DNA from: Pseudomaricurvus sp033283175
Lineage (GTDB): Bacteria > Pseudomonadota > Gammaproteobacteria > Pseudomonadales > Cellvibrionaceae
Reading direction: 5' to 3'
NCBI GenBank assembly: GCA_033283175.1
Contig: JAWMQM010000002.1
Location: forward strand, 1,201,206-1,265,205
DNA: 64,000 bases
The number at the start of each line of letters is the position of its first letter. The first letter of the stretch is position 1. Position numbers and translations under genes: made by a program. The notes under the pieces were generated by a model. The model searched no databases. It was not told the DNA's origin and saw only the letters and a list, made by a program, of their open reading frames with translations. This document shows, piece after piece, positions 28,530 to 37,414 of the stretch.

Positions 28530-30113
28530 TTAACCGGCGGTATTTTCACCGGCATCCCGCGCTCTCTGCAGGCGGCGCGCCGGTGTCTCATTGGGCAGGC
28601 GCCGGGAGGCGTACCACAACAGCAGCACCGCAATCGGCACCAGGATCTGCATACTCATCAAGCCGGTTACCAGCGAACCACTCAACACACTGACCTTGCC
28701 TGCCCAGTAGGGTCCGGCACCAGCGCCCACCACAATGGCAATCAGGGAAAACGCCGATGCACCGGAACCCCGCATTCTGGGCAGTACCAGATCCTGAGCC
28801 AGCGCCGCAAAGGCGCCAGGACTGAGCGAGTGCAGAACACTGTAGATAAAGAACACCACCAGAAAAGTCTGCACATCATCCGCCATCAGCATCACGAACA
28901 CCGCCGGCACGCCGGTGACAGCGGCAATGATTCCCAGCCACGCTGGCGCCCGCGGATCCACCTGCTTCCAGCGATCCGCCCACAGGCCACCGAGAATCAC
29001 ACCAATGGCAGCGCCGCTGATACTGATACCCCCGATCATTAATCCGATTTCTGTCTTGGACAGGGCAAAGGTGCGGATTACATGGGGCGCCACCCAGAGC
29101 TGAATAGCACCACCAATACAGGAAAGCATGGCCGCACCAATGGTCGCTGCGACAAACGTCGGGCACCCAAACGTCAACGCATAGAGCGGCTTATCGTTGT
29201 ACTTCTGCACCTGTCCCCAGGTAATAATCGCGTAGGCGCCCAGACCAATCGCTGCCCACTGCGCTACATCACCTGACAGCCAGGCCACTGCAGCCGCCAG
29301 CAACGCAATCCATACCACGCATTTGAGGTTGCCACGCAGTGCCTGCTTGCCGCCAACCTTGTAAGCCGTTAGCAGGGTAAACGGCGGGATGGCAGCGGCG
29401 AACTCACGCACAATAACCCCCAGAGCCGGCCCTTGATGATTGGGGCGACTACCACGGGGCTCCCGTAGCATTAATACCGCCAGCGCCAGCGGTATACCCG
29501 GCAGGCCAACGGCCACCAGCGTCGCCTTCCAGCTGGCGATACCACAGGCATTGTCGAAGGGCATACGGGAGCAAAGCACAGGCCATTGATCAATGAACCA
29601 GCCACCAATGATCATGGCCAGAGCTGCCCCCATAAATGTGCCGGTGAGGTAGACGCTCAGGGCAATGGAGCGGCGGCGCGCCGGAAAATAATCGGCCAGT
29701 AAGGAATGCGAACAGGGGTTGGCGGTCGCCTCACCCACCCCCACACCTATCCGTGCCAGCCCCAGCGTGGTGAAGTTCACGGCGGCACCACCCAGCGCGG
29801 TCATCGCCGACCAGATGGTGAGGCCCGCGGCCATCACGGACTGCCGGCGCAGGAAATCCGAAATACGCCCCATGGCGATTCCAACCACGGCATAGAAGAC
29901 CGCGAACGCCGTTCCCAGCAGAAACCCCAGCTGCGCATCGTCCAGCTCAAGGTCGTGCTTCACCTCCTCCGCCAGAATGGAAAGGATGCTGCGATCGAGG
30001 TAATTGAGCAGGTTTGCCAGCGTCAGTACAAACAGCGCGTAGTAGGCGTATTTGGGGATGGTGGGTTTGCTGGCTGCTGCCGGCACATCTGCCACTCGGC
30101 TTTCGGTTTCCAC
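28530..30113 (-). CDS. MFS transporter, spinster-like
   Basis: 527 residues with about 12 membrane helices. The start NLLNYLDRSILSILAEEVKH and the loop GRISDFLRRQSVM match the MFS motif-A region of spinster-type carriers; the GVGVGEATANPCSHSLLADY segment is also typical. Two extra-long loops lie in the middle. It probably takes the island's substrate across the inner membrane. First gene of a five-gene minus-strand unit with an operator pair 182-216 bp upstream. Confidence 0.87.
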   Translation of the reverse strand: METESRVADVPAAASKPTIPKYAYYALFVLTLANLLNYLDRSILSILAEEVKHDLELDDAQLGFLLGTAFAVFYAVVGIAMGRISDFLRRQSVMAAGLTIWSAMTALGGAAVNFTTLGLARIGVGVGEATANPCSHSLLADYFPARRRSIALSVYLTGTFMGAALAMIIGGWFIDQWPVLCSRMPFDNACGIASWKATLVAVGLPGIPLALAVLMLREPRGSRPNHQGPALGVIVREFAAAIPPFTLLTAYKVGGKQALRGNLKCVVWIALLAAAVAWLSGDVAQWAAIGLGAYAIITWGQVQKYNDKPLYALTFGCPTFVAATIGAAMLSCIGGAIQLWVAPHVIRTFALSKTEIGLMIGGISISGAAIGVILGGLWADRWKQVDPRAPAWLGIIAAVTGVPAVFVMLMADDVQTFLVVFFIYSVLHSLSPGAFAALAQDLVLPRMRGSGASAFSLIAIVVGAGAGPYWAGKVSVLSGSLVTGLMSMQILVPIAVLLLWYASRRLPNETPARRLQRARDAGENTAG

Positions 30114-30294
30114 GTTGGTGACCCTCCGGTTCGCGGCTGTCTAATCGGCCATCTGCCGCCTGCACAGTTGTCACAATCACTGATCCGGAACCAGTGATTG
30201 CAGCAAACGAGCAGCCCGGGCAGAAACCGATGTCGCCTGTTGTTCTTATATAGAGCCTGCGGCTGGCATCACCCACACCGCCCAGACTTAACAG

Positions 30295-30329
30295 TTCTTT
30301 ATTTAGAATTATTTACCTAAATAAAGAAT
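30295..30329 (-). promoter_or_regulatory. Island operator pair, MFS unit
   Basis: Two 15-bp sites 20 bp apart: ttctttatttagaat (30295) and acctaaataaagaat (30315). Outer parts also form a 12-bp perfect inverted repeat. The first site is identical to one at 38526. A lone further match lies at 30243. The rest of 30114-30715 is gene-free. Confidence 0.75.
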
Positions 30330-30609
30330 AAAGGAGTCTAGCAGCAGTGAGAATTTATCTGCAAGACTTTCCGCACCAGGCGCTGCGATTACCTGCAGTC
30401 TCAGCATCGCCATCATCGCCATTGCGGGCTCTGACGCCCCACAAACGGCTACCTCCTGATCGAATCGCCTAAGGAGAAAGGTCGACCTCGGCATAGCACC
30501 AGATCACCCAGCCGCCCCGACCATGAAGCATTTCGACGCCAGGGCGCCCGTGCAGCCTTGAGCGCCAGCCTCAATAGCCCTTGACTCCGCCTCAACGCCA
30601 CAAATATAA

Positions 30610-30644
30610 TTCTATTTGCCGAACTAATGTCTACATATAAGAAC
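30610..30644 (+). promoter_or_regulatory. Island operator pair, amidohydrolase unit
   Basis: ttctatttgccgaac (30610) and tctacatataagaac (30630), 20 bp apart, 72-106 bp before the amidohydrolase start. Confidence 0.7.
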
Positions 30645-30715
30645 TTGTCAGCTGATCAGGCACAACCATTGACACGCTGCCACCAAACCAGACGCGCACC
30701 CGGAGGAGACTCGTT

Positions 30716-31909
30716 ATGTCACCAACAACAACAGAACCAGCCGTGATTGATAAAACAGCAGCAGGCTTTACAGCCAATTTCCGCATTGTGGATGCCGACG
30801 CACATATCGACCCGCCCCATGAAATGTGGCGCGACTACCTGCCTGCAGAGCTGCGGGACCTTGGCCCGGTCATTGAAGAGGGCGAAGAACACGACTGGAT
30901 TATTTTTGAAGGCAATCGCCGTCCCGTCCGCATGATCAGCAATCAGGCTGGCAAACAGGGCAAGGACTACAAAATGTTTGGCAAGCGTTCCGAAATGCGC
31001 CCGGTGTGGCTGCCGGAAACCCGGCTGACGGATATGGATGCCGACGGTATGGACGCCGCCGTACTGTTCGGCGGCGGTCCTCTGGGCACCAAAAACGACG
31101 ACCTCTACATCGCCAGTTTTGACGCTTACAACCGCTGGTTGTGGGATTTTTGCAGCAAGGACCGCAAACGCCTGATCCCGGTCGGATATGTGCCCATGCG
31201 CGATCTCAACGAAAGCATTGGCATGATCCAGTCACTGGCCAAACTGGGCTTCCGCACCATCAATATCCCGGCGTTTCCGCAGGCCAAGGATGCCGCACGC
31301 CTGGGTGGCTTTATGGCTCAGGCCGCCGCACTGACCGGCACCCCAGGCGGCGATCTCGCCTATACCGATCCCGAATTCGACCGCCTGTGGCAAGTGGTGA
31401 CCGACCTCGATATCACCTTGACCATGCATCTCGGCGGACGCATCCCGCGCTTTGGGGACAAGCAGCATTTCCTGCCCGACCTGGTGATGAGCAAGACAGC
31501 CATGGCCGAGCCGGTCGCCATCATGATCTACGGCGGCGTCTTTCAGCGCTTCCCCAAACTGCGGCTGGCCATAGTCGAAAGCGGTGTGGGCTGGATGGCA
31601 TGGATGGCGGAATACATGGACAGAACTTGGGAGCGTCAGCGCTTCTGGACTGACAGTCCCCTGACCGAGAAGCCCAGCTTCTTTATGGACCAGAATATTT
31701 ACGCCTCCTTTATTCATGACCGCGTAGGTATCCTCAACCGCAACGAGCCGGGCGGTAAAAATATTATGTGGTCGTCCGACTACCCGCACTCGGAAACCAC
31801 GTTCCCACACTCACTGAAGGTCATCAAACGCGACTTCGACGGTATTCCGCAGGCGGATATCGACCAGATCGTTTGCAAACGCGCACAACGACTCTACGGT
31901 ATCGACTGA
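30716..31909 (+). CDS. Amidohydrolase-2 family metal-dependent hydrolase/decarboxylase
   Basis: 397 residues from ATG 30716 with ggagg-type ribosome site. Metal-binding motifs of the Amidohydro_2 TIM barrel are visible: DADAHIDPP near the start, TMHLGGRIPRF in the middle and SSDYPHSETTFPHS near the end. The family includes decarboxylases and hydrolases acting on carboxylated rings and related compounds. It opens the plus-strand unit with the CoA-transferase and cupin genes, behind an operator pair. Confidence 0.87.
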   Translation: MSPTTTEPAVIDKTAAGFTANFRIVDADAHIDPPHEMWRDYLPAELRDLGPVIEEGEEHDWIIFEGNRRPVRMISNQAGKQGKDYKMFGKRSEMRPVWLPETRLTDMDADGMDAAVLFGGGPLGTKNDDLYIASFDAYNRWLWDFCSKDRKRLIPVGYVPMRDLNESIGMIQSLAKLGFRTINIPAFPQAKDAARLGGFMAQAAALTGTPGGDLAYTDPEFDRLWQVVTDLDITLTMHLGGRIPRFGDKQHFLPDLVMSKTAMAEPVAIMIYGGVFQRFPKLRLAIVESGVGWMAWMAEYMDRTWERQRFWTDSPLTEKPSFFMDQNIYASFIHDRVGILNRNEPGGKNIMWSSDYPHSETTFPHSLKVIKRDFDGIPQADIDQIVCKRAQRLYGID

Positions 31910-32013
31910 TACCTCTCCCGATCAGCCATCACTTTCCCGGCTGTTGCAGGCCCTCCTCATGCCTGCAGCAGCCGGGCTTTTATTCCCAATGCTGTCCTGA
32001 GGAACTCCAATTC

Positions 32014-33234
32014 ATGAACAGTGATAACGATATCTTTGCCGGCGTTCGTGTCGTCGAACTGGCGCAGTGGGTGTTTGTGCCTGTCGCCGGCGCTTTGCTC
32101 GCGGACTGGGGCGCCGATGTGGTCCGGGTCGAAAAGCCTGATGGCGATCCCTACCGTGGTCTGGCCACTCAGGGCATTGGTACCGACGGCGGCAAAGTAA
32201 ATTTGTCCATCGCCCTGGCCAATCGCAACAAACGCTCTCTCGCCATTGACCTGAAAAGCCAGGAAGGCCTCGAGGTACTGCACAAGCTGCTGGAAAGTGC
32301 CGATGTCTTCCTTACCAATGTGCGCCCCGGTGCACTGCGCCGCCTGGGCCTCGATGCCGACCAGGTATCCGCACGCTATCCGCAACTGGTTTATGCCCGC
32401 GGGCATGGCTTCGGTGTGCGCGGGCCGGACGCCGACCAGCCCGGCTATGACGCTTCCGCATTTTTTGCCCGCGGAGGGCTGGCCGACGCTCTGACCCCAC
32501 CGGACCGGGAGTACCCGATCAGCCAACGCGGGGCGATGGGTGACCGCAACGCGGCGATGGCTCTGGCCTTTGGTATTGCCGGCGCACTGCTGAAACGCAC
32601 CACCACCGGCAAGGGTTCCATCGTCGATGTCTCCCTGCTGGCAACGGCCATGTGGACCCTCTCTTCCGACCTCCTCAGCGTGCTGCAGGGAGCGGACGTG
32701 CCACGCCCCACAGATCGTAGCCAGACCACAAACCCGCTGACCAGCACCTACCGCACCTGGGATGGCCGTTTTATTCAGCTCGTATTTATCGAAGGCGATC
32801 GCTACTGGCCATCACTCTGCCGGGCTCTGCAACGGGAGGATCTGATCGACGACCCACGCTTCAACAGTCTCGCGGCGCGCAAGGAGAATGCCAGCGCCTG
32901 CGTGGCCACCCTCGACGAGGAGTTTGGCAAACGCAGCTTCGTTGAATGCAAGGCACTGCTCGGCGACATTGATGCCCCCTGGGCCCCGATACAGCGGGTG
33001 GATGAACTGCTCGATGATCCACAGGTGATTGCCAACCACTACATCGGTGAAGTGACTGATGACAACGGCGAGTTTGCCTATCGCCTGCCTGCGGTACCGG
33101 TGCAGTTCAACGGCAAGCCCCCCGTCCTGCAACGGGCTCCCGAGCTGGGTGAACACACAGAGTTAATACTCATGGAACTGGGCTACGAGTGGGATACCAT
33201 AGCCGGACTACAGGAACGAAAAATCATTCCCTGA
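32014..33234 (+). CDS. CaiB/BaiF family (class III) CoA-transferase
   Basis: 406 residues from ATG 32014 (gagg 10 bp upstream; a longer upstream frame overlaps the amidohydrolase and is rejected). GVRVVELAQWVFVPVAGALL, then DWGADVVRVEKPDGDPYRG are the family's N-terminal signature, and PGYDASAFFARGG carries the catalytic Asp that forms the acyl anhydride. It should move CoA between carboxylic acids, activating a pathway intermediate. It starts 104 bp after the amidohydrolase. Confidence 0.92.
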   Translation: MNSDNDIFAGVRVVELAQWVFVPVAGALLADWGADVVRVEKPDGDPYRGLATQGIGTDGGKVNLSIALANRNKRSLAIDLKSQEGLEVLHKLLESADVFLTNVRPGALRRLGLDADQVSARYPQLVYARGHGFGVRGPDADQPGYDASAFFARGGLADALTPPDREYPISQRGAMGDRNAAMALAFGIAGALLKRTTTGKGSIVDVSLLATAMWTLSSDLLSVLQGADVPRPTDRSQTTNPLTSTYRTWDGRFIQLVFIEGDRYWPSLCRALQREDLIDDPRFNSLAARKENASACVATLDEEFGKRSFVECKALLGDIDAPWAPIQRVDELLDDPQVIANHYIGEVTDDNGEFAYRLPAVPVQFNGKPPVLQRAPELGEHTELILMELGYEWDTIAGLQERKIIP

Positions 33235-33302
33235 CCACCACTCGCCCGCTAACGCGGGCGTGCTTTTTTCAGCGTCCCACAAATAACAACAAGGAGAGAG
33301 TC

Positions 33303-33710
33303 ATGCCAACCTGCAAGTTGACCGAACTGCCTGCCGGCGGTGACAACAATCGCTGGCCGCTGTGCGGCAAAGGTTTTCGCTCTACCAAATGGGGTGATAT
33401 GGAGGTGGGTTTCACCACTGCCGGCCCCAGCAGCGCTGCACCTACCTACGCGCTGCTGCCCGGTGGCGTGTGCATGTGCCCGCATTACGGCTACGTCTTT
33501 AAAGGACGCATCCGCTGCGTCTACCCCGGCAGCGACTGGCCCGACGAGGTGGCCGAGGCCGGTGATGTCTATTTTTTCCGCGCCGGGCATCACCTCATTT
33601 ATGAAGAGGCCACAGAGGCGCTGGAGCTGAATCCGGCAGATGCACTGCAGGTACTGATGGACAATGTGGAGGCCTTTGCCAGACAACAACTGGAAAAGCA
33701 CCCACAGTGA
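33303..33710 (+). CDS. Cupin-like small protein
   Basis: 135 residues from ATG 33303 with aaggagag 6 bp upstream. The part CMCPHYGYVFKGRIRCVYPG, then AGDVYFFRAGHHLIYEE resembles the two cupin motifs with candidate metal His residues. Likely a small metal-binding or ligand-binding enzyme of the pathway; the reaction is unknown. It is last in the amidohydrolase unit and converges with the DUF35 gene, 19 bp apart. Confidence 0.7.
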   Translation: MPTCKLTELPAGGDNNRWPLCGKGFRSTKWGDMEVGFTTAGPSSAAPTYALLPGGVCMCPHYGYVFKGRIRCVYPGSDWPDEVAEAGDVYFFRAGHHLIYEEATEALELNPADALQVLMDNVEAFARQQLEKHPQ

Positions 33711-33729
33711 CATCAGAAGCTGTGGCGTT

Positions 33730-34197
33730 TTAGCGCGGACGGTAGACCGGTACGGTCATACCGTTGTCCTGTCTGAGCATGAGCGGCTGCAGGCGCATAC
33801 CCACCTGCAGCTGGTCCGGCGGGCACTCGATCACGTTGGTGTGAAACATGGGCCCCTGATCCAGCTTCACCACACCAACGACATAGGGCGCCTTGTCTTT
33901 CCAGGCAGAAGACATCACCTTGTGCATCACCGTGTAGGTGTACAACTCACCCTCTCCGGAGACCTCAACCCACGCCATTGCGGTATCGCCATGCTCGATG
34001 CAGCGGCTGGCGGGCCAGTAATGGCGATCACAACAGCCACAACGATGCAGCAGAAAACGGTTGTTGCGACACGCTTCCCAGAAAGGCATATCGGCGGGAT
34101 CCCCGCCCAGCTGCCTTACCATCGCCAGCAAATCTTCCGATGACCGGGTATCTGCGTTCTTCTCCACGATGCTGTTCTCTCCGGACTTGTCGCTCAT
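33730..34197 (-). CDS. DUF35 OB-fold zinc-ribbon protein (ChsH2-like)
   Basis: 155 residues. A rubredoxin-like zinc ribbon (RNNRFLLHRCGCCDRHYWPASRC) is followed by an OB-fold acyl-CoA-binding part (AWVEVSGEGELYTYTVMHKV). DUF35 proteins pair with thiolase-like or hydratase enzymes on CoA substrates. Its start overlaps the thiolase-like gene's stop by 4 bp, so the two subunits are made together, as for ChsH2 with Ltp2 in steroid side-chain cleavage. Confidence 0.88.
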   Translation of the reverse strand: MSDKSGENSIVEKNADTRSSEDLLAMVRQLGGDPADMPFWEACRNNRFLLHRCGCCDRHYWPASRCIEHGDTAMAWVEVSGEGELYTYTVMHKVMSSAWKDKAPYVVGVVKLDQGPMFHTNVIECPPDQLQVGMRLQPLMLRQDNGMTVPVYRPR

Positions 34198-35333
34198 GGG
34201 TTATTTCCCAAAATCAGGGAGGCGTGCGCCCAGGTATTTTGCACACCCGCATTCATACCATGGCCGCTGACCAGTGCCGTATTGGCCCTTTTCAGTTGCC
34301 CCTCACCCGCCTGCCCCCGCAGCTGCAGCACGGACTCCATGATCCCGGTGAAACCGGTGGTGTAGTAGCCGGAAATCTGCCCACCTCCGGTATTGGTCGG
34401 CATCAAGCCGTCGGGGCCGGCACCACCGTCGGCGTAAAACGGGCCGCCCTGCCCCTCCGGGACAACCCCGTAGGCCTCAAGCTGCATCAGCGGTGAAATA
34501 GTGAATGGGTCATAGAGCTGTGCCATGTCAATATCCGCCAGCGTCATGCCCGCCTGACGGAAGGCGCGCTCTTTCGCCGGTGCAATATTGTCGTGATTTT
34601 CGAACACCAGCCCCCTGTGCCAGTTGACAATGTTGTGACCGGTTCCGCCCCCCAGAATAAACACCGGCTGGTCGTGCAGCTGCCGCGCACGCTCGGCGGT
34701 AGTCACCAGCACGGCGACGCCGCCGTCGGTGTCGCGCGTGCAATCCAGACGCCGGAACGGATCGGCAATCATGGGCGAAGCCTGATGATCTGCAAGGGTG
34801 ATGGGTTTGCCATAACCGACCGCTTCCGGGCGCTTCAGCGCGTAATTGCGCTGGGTTACGGCCACCGCACCAAGGTGTTCAGAGGTCGTGCCATACAGAT
34901 ACATGTGGCGCCGCGCGTGCAGCGCGTGGGTCGCCACCGGTCCCATCATGCCGTAGAGCATCGGGTAGCCGTAGCCATAGGCCCCCAGCGGCTGACCGCC
35001 ACGGGACGAGCGGACCGATTGGGCCTGACCGTAGACACAGGCCACCATCTCGGCCTGTCCACTGAGAATCATGCCCACGGCAGTCAGAATACTGAACACC
35101 GGGGTTGCCCCTCCGGTCATCATCGACACGGAGAAGTTCGGCGACAAACCCATGTAGCGCAGATCTTCCCGATCTATATAGGTATGGATGTAACCATCAA
35201 TGGCATCGCGGCCGAGACCGGCGTCGGCCAGCGCCAAATCCACTGCCCGGGCCCGCAATTCGCGGCTCTCAAACCCCAGCTCCAGTCCCTGCCCGGTCAT
35301 GCCGAAACCAACAATCGCACACTGAGCTCTCAT
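34194..35333 (-). CDS. Thiolase-like SCP-x/Ltp2-type protein, probable aldolase subunit
   Basis: 379 residues from ATG 35333 (ggagag ribosome site; a longer upstream frame is rejected). The fold is thiolase: CAIVGFGMTGQG, RRLDCTRDTDGGVAVLVTT, DMAQLYDPFTISPLMQLEAY, and GGGQISGYYTTGFTGIME near the end. At the usual nucleophile position (NxxCxxG) the sequence reads MMTGGATPVF, without Cys, so Claisen thiolysis is unlikely. Cys-less SCP-x relatives that pair with DUF35 proteins (Ltp2-ChsH2) are retro-aldolases that release short acyl-CoAs from branched side chains. The coupled DUF35 gene downstream supports that assignment. Confidence 0.82.
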   Translation of the reverse strand: MRAQCAIVGFGMTGQGLELGFESRELRARAVDLALADAGLGRDAIDGYIHTYIDREDLRYMGLSPNFSVSMMTGGATPVFSILTAVGMILSGQAEMVACVYGQAQSVRSSRGGQPLGAYGYGYPMLYGMMGPVATHALHARRHMYLYGTTSEHLGAVAVTQRNYALKRPEAVGYGKPITLADHQASPMIADPFRRLDCTRDTDGGVAVLVTTAERARQLHDQPVFILGGGTGHNIVNWHRGLVFENHDNIAPAKERAFRQAGMTLADIDMAQLYDPFTISPLMQLEAYGVVPEGQGGPFYADGGAGPDGLMPTNTGGGQISGYYTTGFTGIMESVLQLRGQAGEGQLKRANTALVSGHGMNAGVQNTWAHASLILGNNP

Positions 35334-35488
35334 ACTCTCCGACAACTCCCGTTTCTTTCTGTCTGCCTGTCTGCCTGTCTGCCGTGTCATACAGCCTGCT
35401 GCCCGCTTCATCGTGCAGCCTGTTTTGTGCTGGATAGCCACCGTATCGGCACCAATATACTCCCAGCCGCCTTTAAATCAAGTAAAAA

Positions 35489-35523
35489 TACTGTATTTAG
35501 AACTTTATGCTTTTATTATGAAT
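35489..35523 (-). promoter_or_regulatory. Island operator pair, aldolase unit
   Basis: tactgtatttagaac (35489) and gcttttattatgaat (35509), 20 bp apart, 156 bp before the thiolase-like gene. Confidence 0.65.
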
Positions 35524-35641
35524 ATTTTAACAGTTACAAAGTAATGCCAGGCCCGCCTGAAAACTCCGGACTGCAAATACAAACCTTTAAACCACTAGCG
35601 CTTATGCAACTTACAGCGAGCCTTCGCCCTGAAGAAATAAG

Positions 35642-35676
35642 TTCTTATATTTGACTTTATATTCTGTATATAGAAT
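35642..35676 (+). promoter_or_regulatory. Island operator pair, EthD-kinase unit
   Basis: ttcttatatttgact (35642) and ttctgtatatagaat (35662), 20 bp apart, 135-169 bp before the EthD-like gene. Together with the pair at 35489 it serves a divergent promoter region (35334-35810). Confidence 0.7.
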
Positions 35677-35810
35677 TATATTGCCAGCCAGACCCTCCGC
35701 ATCCGCTTCGGGGCACGGCACCACAGAACCGTACAAACGCAGCGCGCTCGTCACCCCTGACCGGGGGCGCGGGCAAGCCACGTATAACCAACAGCACACA
35801 GGTGAGAGAA

Positions 35811-36134
35811 ATGGCACGCTATCTGTTACTGGCCATGAATGGCCCAACTTCCGGCGCAGGCGATGAAGAGGCCTACCACGCATGGTACCGGGACGAACAC
35901 TTACCGGACTTCAGGGAGATGGAAGAGGTGGTCTCAGCCCGACGCTTTAAAACCCTGCGTGGCAACGTGCCAGGCATGGAGCAGCCGTGGCCTTTTGTCA
36001 CCGCCTATGAGATTGAAACCGACGACTTCGCGGGCTTTTCCGGCAAGCTGGCCGAAAAAATGAAGAGCTTTGCGCCGACCCTGGATCGCGCCACCTCCGG
36101 CCACCTGATGACCATTCAGCTGAGCGACGATTAA
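35811..36134 (+). CDS. EthD-like dimeric alpha/beta-barrel protein
   Basis: 107 residues from ATG 35811 (ggtgagagaa upstream). YHAWYRDEHLPDFREMEEV matches the EthD/ABM-type motif W-x-D/N-x-H-L. Small ferredoxin-like barrels of this type assist or carry out steps in P450 and ring-degradation pathways. First gene of the plus-strand unit with the APH-type kinase. Confidence 0.75.
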   Translation: MARYLLLAMNGPTSGAGDEEAYHAWYRDEHLPDFREMEEVVSARRFKTLRGNVPGMEQPWPFVTAYEIETDDFAGFSGKLAEKMKSFAPTLDRATSGHLMTIQLSDD

Positions 36135-36178
36135 AACCGCCATCAGCGTCAGACACTGACACAACGATAGAGATAACA

Positions 36179-37291
36179 ATGAACGCTGTCGCAAGGGAGC
36201 AGACCATGCCACACGCTTTACAGACTTTCCTTCCCACAGAGGTCCACGCGGACATTCCCGAAACCCTGATTGCCGCCACCGACAGCGCCTGGCTGGAACA
36301 GGTACTGGCACCGTTATCCGGTGGTGCAAAAGTTGAGTCCGTGGAATTGACCGATGTGATTAAGGCCATGGCCGCCAAGGTACGCCTGGCCGTCACCTTT
36401 GCCGGCGAACCGGCCACCACCTACCACCTCTGCCTCAAGGGTTTCCTGGATCATGACCTGCCCGGTGGAGCTGGCGGCCTTACCACGCTGCGCGAAGCCG
36501 ACTTCTACCTGAAGATAGCCCCGCACCTGGCCATGGAAACACCGCACTGCCCCATCGTGGTCACCCAACGGGATAAACAACAGTGCGTGTTCGTCATGGA
36601 AGACATGATTCACGCCGGCACACATTTCTTTAACGCACTGGAACCGTTCAACGTCGACCAGACAGCAGAAACACTGGAGCAACTGGCACGGCTGCACGTT
36701 GCAAGTCCGCTGCTCAGGGAACACGACTGGATTCCCTGCCGTATTGAAGCCGTGGCCGGGACACAGTACCTGACGCCGGAACGTCTTCAGGAACTGATGC
36801 TGGATGAAAGACGCGGTAATCTTCCGGAAGCGGTACTGAGTGCAGAGAGATTGTTGCTGGGGCTGAAACAACTGGCCCGCTGGAATGCCGACCAGCCACA
36901 AACCCTGCTCCACGGAGACTGTCACCCAGGCAACGTCTATCGCACCGCTGCCGGTAAGCTGGGTTTCACCGACTGGCAACTGATCCAGCGCGGTCACTGG
37001 AGCCTGGATGTGGCCTACCACCTTGCCTCGGTGTTACCGGAGGCTGTGGCCGAACAACATGAGGCACAGCTGCTGAAACACTATCTTGAAGCGGTACAAA
37101 AGCACGGCGGCAACGCCGTGGATTTCGATACCGCCTGGCTGGACTACCGTCGCGCCCAGGTCTATGGCTACTACCAGTGGGCCATCACCCAACGCGTGCA
37201 CCCACCCATTACCCATCAGGCGTTCAGGCGTCTGGGCGCCGCCGTTGCCCGACACGGCAGTTATGAACTGCTGGCCCAGCAGCGGCTTTGA
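36179..37291 (+). CDS. APH-family small-molecule kinase
   Basis: 370 residues. The catalytic loop LLHGDCHPGNVY and the metal-binding segment FTDWQLIQRGHWSLDVAYHL are the two signatures of aminoglycoside-phosphotransferase-fold kinases. In catabolic clusters this fold phosphorylates hydroxyacyl-CoAs (LvaA of Pseudomonas putida, the kinase part of ACAD10/11), not antibiotics. Here it lies among CoA-metabolising genes, 44 bp after the EthD-like gene, so phosphorylation of a hydroxylated intermediate is the likely role; ecdysteroid-kinase-like relatives fit too. Confidence 0.82.
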   Translation: MNAVAREQTMPHALQTFLPTEVHADIPETLIAATDSAWLEQVLAPLSGGAKVESVELTDVIKAMAAKVRLAVTFAGEPATTYHLCLKGFLDHDLPGGAGGLTTLREADFYLKIAPHLAMETPHCPIVVTQRDKQQCVFVMEDMIHAGTHFFNALEPFNVDQTAETLEQLARLHVASPLLREHDWIPCRIEAVAGTQYLTPERLQELMLDERRGNLPEAVLSAERLLLGLKQLARWNADQPQTLLHGDCHPGNVYRTAAGKLGFTDWQLIQRGHWSLDVAYHLASVLPEAVAEQHEAQLLKHYLEAVQKHGGNAVDFDTAWLDYRRAQVYGYYQWAITQRVHPPITHQAFRRLGAAVARHGSYELLAQQRL

Positions 37292-37332
37292 CCAGCCAAA
37301 TTACTGAGGGCCGACAGATGGAAACGCCCCGA

Positions 37333-37390
37333 CACTAACGCTGCTGTCAGCGTTAGTGCGGAAGGTAAAACACCGCATGAGTGTTTTACC
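37333..37390. terminator. Twin hairpins between convergent genes
   Basis: Two perfect stems follow each other: cactaacgctg / cagcgttagtg (37333-37358) and ggtaaaacac / gtgttttacc (37364-37390). They lie between the stops of the kinase (+) and the oxidoreductase (-) and probably end both transcripts. T tracts are short. Confidence 0.6.
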
Positions 37391-37414
37391 CTCCAGAACC
37401 ACCCCATCCATCCG

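Noticed and set aside
30309..30494. 61-residue minus-strand ORF in the MFS-amidohydrolase gap
   Set aside because: No ribosome site or family, and it overlaps the operator region.
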